This document shows positions 31,541-38,569 of a stretch of 39,384 nucleotides of DNA, piece after piece. Location of the stretch: contig CAZSVI010000017.1 of NCBI GenBank assembly GCA_964610205.1, forward strand, positions 1-39,384, in the 5' to 3' direction. Origin of the DNA: CAZSVI01 sp964610205 (GTDB taxonomy: Bacteria > Bacillota > Clostridia > DSM-8532). Position 1 is the stretch's first letter, and every line of letters starts with the position of its first letter. Both the position numbers and the translations under genes were made by a program. Below the pieces are notes generated by a model. That model searched no databases and had not been told where the DNA came from. It saw only the letters and a list, made by a program, of their open reading frames with translations.

Positions 31541-34012
31541 ATGCCAAAATCACAATTGATCGATCCCCTGGAAGCAAGGCGAAAAGGAAAAATTACTTTT
31601 CAGGATATCCCTGTAAACCATTATGAAAAGACAATTGAAGAGGAAAAACTAAATTTTTCAACGGAAGATTTTATGAGAATATTCAGGGATATGTCTATTA
31701 TCCGTGAGTTTGAAACCATGTTGAATCTTATTAAAACAACGGGAGAATACAATGGAATACCATATAATCATCCCGGTCCGGCTCATTTATCCATTGGGCA
31801 GGAAGCTGCGGCAGTAGGACAGGCATACCTTCTGGATACCACGGACTTTATCTTTGGTTCCCACAGAAGTCATGGTGAGATTCTGGCAAAAGGCCTTTCA
31901 GCCATTGAGAAGCTGCCTGAAGAAGAACTGATGACGGTTATGAAGAACTTCAGGGAAGGCATTGTTTTAAAGGTTGTTGAAGAAAATAGATCAGGAGGAA
32001 CTATAAAAGATCTGGCTGTTGATTTTCTGGTCTACGGAGCGTTGGCCGAGATTTTTGCCCGGGAAACCGGTTTCCAGGCCGGACTGGGCGGTTCTATGCA
32101 TGCTTTTTTCACGCCTTTCGGCATATACCCGAATAATGCCATAGTTGGCGGTTCAGCAGATATTGCTGTTGGTGCGGCCCTGTATAAAAAGGTTAACCGG
32201 AAAAAGGGTATGGTTATTGCAAATATAGGTGATGCTTCAATGGGTTGCGGCCCGGTTTGGGAAGGGCTTTGCATGGCGGCCATGGATCAGTACAAAAAGC
32301 TCTGGGAAGGCGAATATAGAGGCGGATTGCCTTTCATCATGAATTTTTTTAACAACCATTACGGAATGGGAGGCCAAACCAGGGGAGAAACCATGGGTTA
32401 TGATATGCTTGCCCGTGTGGGCGCCGGTGTGAATCCCGAGCAGATGCATGCCGAAAGAATCGACGGTTACAATCCGCTGGCTGTTATTGACGCAATGCGC
32501 AGGAAAAAGATAATTATTGAAGAGAAAAACGGGCCGGTTTTACTGGATACGGTAACTTACCGGTATTCAGGGCACTCTCCGTCAGATGCGTCAAGCTACA
32601 GAACAAAAGAGGAAGTAGACGCATGGATGGAAGCAGACCCGTTAGTCGCATTCCGCAAACAACTGGCGGACGCCGGAGTTGCTTCGGACGATGCTTTTAA
32701 AGAAGTTCTCAGGCAATCCCGCGAACTTATTACGAAGATCCTGAAGCTTTCCATTGATGATGCCGTATCTCCAAGAATGAACATTATTAAAGATCCCCAG
32801 GCTATCGGCAGGTTGATGTTTTCGAACCTGAAAATGGATAAAATGGAGGAACGGGAATGTGAAGCATTAATGCAGAAAGAAGAGAATCCGCAGTGGATAA
32901 GGGTACAGAAAAAGGAGCGTTTTGGTCTGGATGAAAATGGAAAACCGGTATCAAAGAACAGGGTATACCAGTTCCGTGATGCGGTTTTTGAGGCTATGAT
33001 CGATAAATTTTATACCGACCCGACTTTGGTTGCTTATGGAGAAGAAAACCGTGACTGGGGCGGTGCTTTTGCCGTATACCGCGGATTAACCGAAGCGTTG
33101 CCGTATCACAGGTTATTTAACTCTCCGATATCGGAAGGCGCCATTGTAGGTTCTGCCGTCGGGTATGGCCTTTGCGGAGGCCGTGCCGTTGTTGAACTTA
33201 TGTACAGTGACTTCTTAGGCAGAGCCGGGGATGAGATTTTCAACCAGTTGTCGAAATGGCAGGCAATGAGCAGCGGACAGCTTAAAATGCCTGTAATAGT
33301 CCGTGTGTCGGTTGGTTCCAAATATGGAGCGCAGCATTCACAGGACTGGACATCCATTGTTGCCCATATCCCGGGGTTAAAATGCGTGTTCCCGGCAACA
33401 CCGTATGATGCAAAGGGATTGATGAACAGTGCGCTTATGGGAACCGATCCGGTTGTATTCTTTGAAAGCCAGAGGTTGTACGATATCGGAGAACTGTTCC
33501 ATAAGGAAGGGGTACCAAAGGGATATTACGAGATACCAATCGGAGAACCCAATGTAAAGAAGGCAGGTAAGGACATAACAATTCTGACCATTGGCGCTGC
33601 TCTGTACCGTGCTGTGGAGGCTGCTTCCGTTCTGGAGGAGAAATACGGTTTATCCGCAGAGATTATTGATGCCAGAAGCATTGTACCGTTTAACTACGAA
33701 AAGGTAATTGATTCGGTTAAAAAGACCGGACGGATTCTTTTAGCCAGCGACGCATGCGACAGGGGTTCACATCTTAAAGACATGGCACAGGCCATCAGTG
33801 AACTTGCTTTTGATTATCTGGATGCGCCGCCGGTTGTAGTAGGATCGAAAAACTGGATAACACCCGCCCATGAACTGGAGGAATTCTTCTTCCCGCAGGC
33901 GGAATGGATTATTGATGCGATACATGAAAAAATTCTTCCTCTGCCGGGCCATGTGGTAAAGAACAATTACACGAGCCGGGAAATGATCAGGTTAAACAAA
34001 CTTGGGATATGA
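31541..34012 (+). CDS. Fused alpha-beta E1 of a 2-oxoacid/acetoin dehydrogenase-type complex (TPP-dependent)
   Basis: An 823-residue fusion of E1 alpha (about 40-430) and E1 beta (about 475-823). Alpha landmarks: PAHLSIGQEAAAVGQAYLL, SHRSHGE, GLGGSMH, the TPP/Mg motif NIGDASMG (230-234) ending with FFNNHYGMG (Asn271-Asn272), and YRYSGHSPSDASSYRTKEEV. Beta landmarks: YGEENRDWGGAF, SPISEGAIVGSAVGYGL, GAQHSQDWTSIVAHIPGLK and FPATPYDAKGL. About 45 extra residues (120-165) separate HRSHGE and the GGSMH loop compared with usual E1 alpha. The TPP motif is GDA rather than GDG. Fusion is uncommon for this E1 class. With adjacent E2 and E3 it forms a full complex; its substrate is unknown, and acetoin-like cleavage is proposed. 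Confidence 0.92.
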   Translation: MPKSQLIDPLEARRKGKITFQDIPVNHYEKTIEEEKLNFSTEDFMRIFRDMSIIREFETMLNLIKTTGEYNGIPYNHPGPAHLSIGQEAAAVGQAYLLDTTDFIFGSHRSHGEILAKGLSAIEKLPEEELMTVMKNFREGIVLKVVEENRSGGTIKDLAVDFLVYGALAEIFARETGFQAGLGGSMHAFFTPFGIYPNNAIVGGSADIAVGAALYKKVNRKKGMVIANIGDASMGCGPVWEGLCMAAMDQYKKLWEGEYRGGLPFIMNFFNNHYGMGGQTRGETMGYDMLARVGAGVNPEQMHAERIDGYNPLAVIDAMRRKKIIIEEKNGPVLLDTVTYRYSGHSPSDASSYRTKEEVDAWMEADPLVAFRKQLADAGVASDDAFKEVLRQSRELITKILKLSIDDAVSPRMNIIKDPQAIGRLMFSNLKMDKMEERECEALMQKEENPQWIRVQKKERFGLDENGKPVSKNRVYQFRDAVFEAMIDKFYTDPTLVAYGEENRDWGGAFAVYRGLTEALPYHRLFNSPISEGAIVGSAVGYGLCGGRAVVELMYSDFLGRAGDEIFNQLSKWQAMSSGQLKMPVIVRVSVGSKYGAQHSQDWTSIVAHIPGLKCVFPATPYDAKGLMNSALMGTDPVVFFESQRLYDIGELFHKEGVPKGYYEIPIGEPNVKKAGKDITILTIGAALYRAVEAASVLEEKYGLSAEIIDARSIVPFNYEKVIDSVKKTGRILLASDACDRGSHLKDMAQAISELAFDYLDAPPVVVGSKNWITPAHELEEFFFPQAEWIIDAIHEKILPLPGHVVKNNYTSREMIRLNKLGI

Positions 34013-34150
34013 GACGAGAGGTAATGGATGAGAGGTAATGGATGAGAGGTAATGTGTTATAGGTAAATAGGAAAAAATAATTATTAGCCTGGTTCTAACT
34101 TCTAACTTCTAACTTCTTACCTCTAGCCTCACAACCTCTGACCTTTAATC
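34013..34150. repeat. Mirrored heptad-repeat array
   Basis: Seven-base periodicity on one side: GAGGTAA at 34018, 34032 and 34046, separated by TGGATGA, then TAGGTAA at 34060. On the other side TTCTAAC occurs three times (34093-34113), then TTCTTAC and CTCTAGC units. TTACCTC (34117-34123) complements GAGGTAA, so the two halves can fold into a slipped hairpin around the AT-rich centre. It fills the E1-SDR spacer. Confidence 0.7.
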
Positions 34151-34168
34151 CGGGAAGGAGTTTTCAAT

Positions 34169-34954
34169 ATGAGTGGTTCGTACAGGATGCTTGAGGGCAA
34201 AGCAGCGGTTATAACCGGAGCTGCGCAAGGGCTTGGGGAAGCGCTTGCACAGCGTTTGAGCAACGAAGGCTGCAAGGTTATGGTTGCGGATATTAATTAT
34301 GAAAAGGCCAGTGAAACAGCGGGTTCATTGCCTGACGCAAAAGCCTTTAAGGTGGATGTCACCGATGAGGAACAGGTGGAAGCCCTGATGAGGACGGCAG
34401 TGGATACTTACGGTAAATTGGATATTCTTGTATCCAACGCTGCGATATTAATTTCAAAAGCAACGGTTGAGTTCCCTTTGAATGAATGGAAAAAGATGAT
34501 GGATGTAAATATTACAGGGTATTTTCTATGCGCCAGGGCAGCCGCAAGAATTATGATGGAAAATAAAAGCGGTACTATAATACAGATAAACAGCAAATCA
34601 GGAAAAAAGGGTTCGTACAAAAATGCGGCGTACGCGTCAAGTAAATTTGCGGGTATTGGCTTTACGCAAAGTCTGGCTCTTGAGATGGCCGAATTCGGTG
34701 TACGGGTTAACGCAATCTGTCCCGGGAACCTCCTGGATTCGCCGCTGTGGGTAAACAGCCTGTATATGCAATATGCGAAAAACCAGGGTATTACCGTAGA
34801 GGAAGTACGGCGGAAGTATCTGAATCAGGTTCCTATGAAACGGGGCTGCACTTATGATGATGTGGCCAATGTAATGGTTTTTCTGGCATCGGATCAATCA
34901 AGCTATATGACAGGCCAGGCAATAAACGTAACAGGCGGACAGGAAATGAGATAA
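34169..34954 (+). CDS. SDR dehydrogenase, sorbitol-6-phosphate 2-dehydrogenase (SrlD)-like
   Basis: A 261-residue short-chain dehydrogenase. NAD site VITGAAQGLGEALA (from residue 14), NAA motif VSNAAILIS, and catalytic Ser-Tyr155-Lys159 in INSKSGKKGSY and AAYASSKFAGIGFTQSLALE. The C-terminus (CPGNLLDSPLW, QVPMKRGCTYDDV and MTGQAINVTGGQEM) is markedly like E. coli SrlD, which oxidises D-glucitol 6-phosphate to fructose 6-phosphate. SD GGAAGGAG precedes the ATG. Together with the SorE-like enzyme it could move a ketone along a sugar phosphate through an alditol phosphate. Substrate inferred. Confidence 0.92.
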   Translation: MSGSYRMLEGKAAVITGAAQGLGEALAQRLSNEGCKVMVADINYEKASETAGSLPDAKAFKVDVTDEEQVEALMRTAVDTYGKLDILVSNAAILISKATVEFPLNEWKKMMDVNITGYFLCARAAARIMMENKSGTIIQINSKSGKKGSYKNAAYASSKFAGIGFTQSLALEMAEFGVRVNAICPGNLLDSPLWVNSLYMQYAKNQGITVEEVRRKYLNQVPMKRGCTYDDVANVMVFLASDQSSYMTGQAINVTGGQEMR

Positions 34955-34987
34955 CGGAAAAATCGGGTATGGATCTGATTATATAGT

Positions 34988-36328
34988 ATGGAGAAAAATG
35001 AAGCTATGGGAAAAGATATTTGTGATTGTATACTGTCACAGGAAACAATTAATAAATGGACGGATCAGTTGAATCATCCTGATCATAAAATGCGGATCCT
35101 TGCTTTAAAGGGGTTGTTTTTCCTTTTTGAAAAGGGAAAGATTCATAGGGATCCGGTAGATTATGAATATGTAAACAATCATATACATACAACATATTCC
35201 TTTTCACCGTATTCTCCCTCAAAAGCCCTATGGATGGCTTTCATATCGGGACTTTCAACCGCGGGTATAATGGATCATGATTCTGTGGGCGGGGCTTTGG
35301 AGTTTATTGAAGCAGGCCGGATTCTTCAAATGGGAACAACCGTTGGGATGGAGTGCCGGGTTGATATGTCTGAAACCAGGCTTGCCGGTAAACGTATAAA
35401 TAATCCGGATCAGACAGGCGTTGCATATATGGCTGTTCATGGAATACCTCATAGCCGGTTGGACGGGGCGGAAAAGTTTATAAAGCCGTATAGAGATGAA
35501 AGGAATAAACGCAACAGGGCAATGGTTGAAAATATTAACGGGTTAACGGGCAAATACGGCATATTAATTGATTTTGATAACGATGTCCGTCCTCTTTCCA
35601 TGGGCCATGACGGCGGCAGCATTACCGAAAGGCACTTACTCTATACGCTGTCGCTAAAGCTGATAGACAGCTTAAAAAAAGGGGAAGAGCTCGTACGGTT
35701 TCTAAAGGAGAAATTACTGATTTCGGTTAGTAATAAGCTTGAGACATTGCTTCTGGATACTGAAAATATATATTATTCGTATGATTTACTCGGAGTTTTA
35801 AAAAGTGGAATGGTTGAAAAGTTTTATATCCCCGCTGAAGCAGAATGCCCGTCTGTTTTTGATGTCATACGTTTTTGTGATGAAACGGGAGCCATATCGG
35901 CTTATGCCTATCTTGGTGACGTTGGGGTTTCGGCCACCGGAGATAAGAAAACAAAGAAGTTTGAAGACGATTACCTTGAACTTCTTTTTGAGGAAATTAA
36001 AAATATCGGCTTCAATGCTGTTACCTATATGCCCTCCAGAAATACACACGCACAGTTGGAAAGGGTAAAATCACTGTGTGACAGGCACGGCCTTTTTCAG
36101 ATAAGCGGTGAGGATATCAATTCCCCGCGGCAAAAATTTATCTGTTCTGCTTTGAAAGAGGAAACCTTTCATAATCTGACAGATGCCGCATGGGCCTTAA
36201 TCGGACATGAAAAAGCCGCAGGAGAGAATGCGGAAAAGGCAATGTTTTCACAAGCTTCGGATAAAAAATTTATGGATCTGCAAGATAGAATACAGTATTA
36301 TAAAAGTATAGGCAAGAGTGGTTTTTAG
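34988..36328 (+). CDS. PHP-domain protein (putative phosphoesterase)
   Basis: A 446-residue protein with a PHP metal-hydrolase domain: NNHIHTTYSFSPYSPSKAL (His65, His67), GIMDHDSVGGALEF and VGMECRVDM, then YMAVHGIPH and a late YMPSRNTHAQLERV. The usual final DxH motif reads GEDINSPRQ, so the last His is replaced by Asn. An insertion of mixed helices occupies the middle. The ATG at 34988 has a weak SD; GGAG at 34991-34994 could instead serve ATG 35006 (440 residues). It sits 33 bases after the SDR and 44 before the kinase, so a sugar-phosphate or phosphate-ester hydrolysis step in the pathway is plausible. No experimentally known relative was recognised. Confidence 0.8.
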   Translation: MEKNEAMGKDICDCILSQETINKWTDQLNHPDHKMRILALKGLFFLFEKGKIHRDPVDYEYVNNHIHTTYSFSPYSPSKALWMAFISGLSTAGIMDHDSVGGALEFIEAGRILQMGTTVGMECRVDMSETRLAGKRINNPDQTGVAYMAVHGIPHSRLDGAEKFIKPYRDERNKRNRAMVENINGLTGKYGILIDFDNDVRPLSMGHDGGSITERHLLYTLSLKLIDSLKKGEELVRFLKEKLLISVSNKLETLLLDTENIYYSYDLLGVLKSGMVEKFYIPAEAECPSVFDVIRFCDETGAISAYAYLGDVGVSATGDKKTKKFEDDYLELLFEEIKNIGFNAVTYMPSRNTHAQLERVKSLCDRHGLFQISGEDINSPRQKFICSALKEETFHNLTDAAWALIGHEKAAGENAEKAMFSQASDKKFMDLQDRIQYYKSIGKSGF

Positions 36329-36372
36329 AAGATTATTTTCAGAATTAAGCCATGAGACAGGAGGTTGTTTTT

Positions 36373-37839
36373 GTGAAAAATGTTCTAGCGTTTGATTATG
36401 GCGCCAGCAGTGGGAGAGGAATAATAGGCAGCTTTGACGGCAGCATACTCTCATTAAAAGAAATCCACCGTTTTTCCAATGATCCTGTGACAGTGGGGAA
36501 TACCCTCTATTGGGACATTTTACGTCTGTTTCATGAAATGAAGCAGGGTATATTAAAGGGACATCATGAGGTTAAGGGTAATATTTCAAGCATTGGGATT
36601 GATACCTGGGGAGTGGATTTCGGCCTTTTGGACAAAAATGATATGCTGCTTAGCAATCCTTTCCATTACCGGGATTCAAATACGGTTGGAATGATTGATG
36701 AGGTTCTGAAAATAGTAAGCCGGGAGGAGATATACCGGGATACGGGAACAGCATTCCAGGTATTTAATACGTTGTACCAGCTGTATTCAATGGTTAATAA
36801 GAGGTTAAGCATTGTGGATAAAGCCGAAACGCTTCTATTTGTCCCGGATCTATTGACATTCTTCCTTACCGGTAATAAGGCCTGCGAGTTTACAATCGCA
36901 TCAACGGCTCAAATGCTTCTGGCCGGAAGAGGGACATGGGCGTACGATATGTTGAACAAGCTGGGAATTCCGGTTGAAATTCTGCCTGAAATAATTGACC
37001 CGGGCTCACACGCCGGGCTCTTGCAAAAATCCGTCCGCGACGAACTTGGAGTGAATGAGATACCCGTTATTTCAGTTGCGAGCCATGATACGGGTTCCGC
37101 CATTATTTCGGTACCCTTTGCCAATAGTGACGATGCGTATATCAGCAGCGGTACATGGTCATTGTTAGGATTGGAATGCGATAAACCCGTTATTAATGAT
37201 AAGACTATGAATCTGAACTATACGAATGAGGGCGGTATTAACAGAACGGTAAGACTTCTTAAGAATATAATGGGCCTCTGGGTATATCAGGAATGCCGCC
37301 GGGCATGGATAAAGGACGGAATACGGGTCAGTTTTGATGAAATGGATGCCATGGCTGAAGCTGCGAAACCCTTCCAGGCGTATATAGATGTAGATGATGA
37401 AACATTTTACAGTCCCGGAAATATGCCGGAAAAAGTAGTTGCGTATTGCAGGAAGACAGGACAGGAAGCGCCGTCCGACATGGGCAGTATTGTCCGTATC
37501 GTAATGGAAAGCCTGGCACTGAAGTATAGAAACGTAATAGAAGGACTTGAAGAGATAACAGGCAGAAAAGTGCCCGTTCTGCATATAGTTGGAGGTGGCT
37601 GTAAAAACACGATATTAAGCCAATATGCCGCGAATGTTTTGAACCGGCCGGTTACGGCAGGACCTGTTGAGGCTACCGCAATCGGAAATGTCATATGCCA
37701 GCTGATAGCCCTGGGTGAAATCTCCGATCTGTATCAAGCCCGTGAGGTAGTAAAGCGCTCATTCCCAACCGAAGAATATCAGCCTCAGAATGTTGAGCAA
37801 TGGGAAGATGCGTACGTGACTTTCCAAGCACACTCCTAG
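36373..37839 (+). CDS. rhaB: FGGY-family kinase, rhamnulokinase-like
   Basis: A 488-residue sugar kinase phosphorylating a ketose, in the usual family case L-rhamnulose to its 1-phosphate. RhaB-type landmarks: LAFDYGASSGRGIIGSFDG, NTLYWDILRLFHEMKQGI, IGIDTWGVDFGLLD, FHYRDSNT, ISSGTWSLLGLE, GLWVYQECRRAW and HIVGGGCKNTILSQYAANVL with EATAIGN. GTG 36373 is preferred (GGAGG 8 bases upstream, usual N-terminus); ATG 36352 is open but lacks an SD. It is the last gene before the scaffold gap; no RhaA, RhaD or fucose aldolase is seen. Other deoxy- or ketohexoses remain possible. Confidence 0.92.
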   Translation: MKNVLAFDYGASSGRGIIGSFDGSILSLKEIHRFSNDPVTVGNTLYWDILRLFHEMKQGILKGHHEVKGNISSIGIDTWGVDFGLLDKNDMLLSNPFHYRDSNTVGMIDEVLKIVSREEIYRDTGTAFQVFNTLYQLYSMVNKRLSIVDKAETLLFVPDLLTFFLTGNKACEFTIASTAQMLLAGRGTWAYDMLNKLGIPVEILPEIIDPGSHAGLLQKSVRDELGVNEIPVISVASHDTGSAIISVPFANSDDAYISSGTWSLLGLECDKPVINDKTMNLNYTNEGGINRTVRLLKNIMGLWVYQECRRAWIKDGIRVSFDEMDAMAEAAKPFQAYIDVDDETFYSPGNMPEKVVAYCRKTGQEAPSDMGSIVRIVMESLALKYRNVIEGLEEITGRKVPVLHIVGGGCKNTILSQYAANVLNRPVTAGPVEATAIGNVICQLIALGEISDLYQAREVVKRSFPTEEYQPQNVEQWEDAYVTFQAHS

Positions 37840-37857
37840 GTGCGCCAGAAGACTGGC

Positions 37858-37957
37858 NNNNNNNNNNNNNNNNNNNNNNNNNNNNNNNNNNNNNNNNNNN
37901 NNNNNNNNNNNNNNNNNNNNNNNNNNNNNNNNNNNNNNNNNNNNNNNNNNNNNNNNN
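37858..37957. other. Assembly gap (100 N)
   Basis: A run of exactly 100 N, the conventional size for a scaffold gap of unknown length. The kinase cluster and the genes to the right may not be neighbours, and further pathway genes could be hidden here. Confidence 0.98.
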
Positions 37958-38076
37958 TCCAGCTTATGTTTTAAGTTTTTGTGGGAATAAACCGGAAGCC
38001 CTGTTTTTTCAGCCAGCAGTTCGGCATATTTTTGAGTAAAACCGGTATTTGATTCATAAACGATCGCTTTAATCAT
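37958..38076 (-). CDS. Flavodoxin-like protein, partial (C-terminus lost in gap)
   Basis: Only the first 39 residues are visible: IKAIVYESNTGFTQKYAELL followed by AEKTGLPVYSHKNLKHKL. The Ser-Asn-Thr-Gly-Phe-Thr loop is a flavodoxin-type FMN-phosphate-binding site. ATG 38076 is set by a good SD (AAGGAGGGG). The gene runs into the gap on its 3' side, so length and domains are unknown. Confidence 0.72.
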
Positions 38077-38215
38077 CAATACCCCTCCTTTTCTCAATAA
38101 TTATACGCTATAAATGTAAGATTGTCTAAGCCTTCATTCAAAAAACAGTATAAGGCAGTTTATACAGATTATAAGATGATAACAAATAAAGAAACAAATG
38201 GTAATGAATTGTCGT

Positions 38216-38244
38216 TTGACTTCTTTCAGCCGTTATGTTATATT
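38216..38244 (+). promoter_or_regulatory. Promoter of the cobalamin-riboswitch transcript
   Basis: TTGACT (38216-38221), a 17-base spacer and TATATT (38239-38244), just upstream of the riboswitch. The remainder of 38077-38215 shows no gene. Confidence 0.72.
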
Positions 38245-38261
38245 TTATCCAGATGAATAGA

Positions 38262-38440
38262 TTGTGTATTTGCATAAGATATGCTGGTATTGTTTCAATA
38301 CCAAGGGAACGCGGATGAGATTTCCGGACTATCCCAGTAACCGTGAAGCGGACAAAATGGCTTAACCACTGTCACAAGACGGGAAGGTGCCAAAGTAGGA
38401 TGAAGCAAAGTCGGGAGACCTGTTTACACATTGAACCTCC
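38262..38440 (+). ncRNA. Cobalamin (adenosylcobalamin-type) riboswitch
   Basis: Class I features occur in order: AAGGGAACGCGGATGAGATT, CCCAGTAACCGTGAAGCGGAC, CCACTGTCACAAGACGGGAAGG, and the B12 box AGTCGGGAGACCTG near 38410-38424. A terminator follows about 60 bases on, before a cobalamin/iron-type binding-protein gene. Confidence 0.93.
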
Positions 38441-38485
38441 TGGGATTGAGAAATGATGATGCTAGGGTTTTACCGATGCGTTTTG

Positions 38486-38517
38486 AGTTGCTCCTCAATC
38501 TTGGGGAGCAACTTTTT
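38486..38517 (+). terminator. Cobalamin riboswitch terminator
   Basis: AGTTGCTCC (38486-38494) pairs with GGAGCAACT (38505-38513), followed by five T residues. A third copy of the arm (GTTGCTCC, about 38519-38526) follows and could form an alternative fold. Confidence 0.8.
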
Positions 38518-38569
38518 GTTGCTCCTTCTCAAGCTATTCATTGAAAACAAATTTGAAAGGGGTAAACAA

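Noticed and set aside
28385..34012. Housekeeping pyruvate dehydrogenase operon
   Set aside because: The E1 is a fused, atypical form, and the genes are embedded among sugar-phosphate enzymes under a DeoR repressor; ordinary PDH is not excluded but is less likely.
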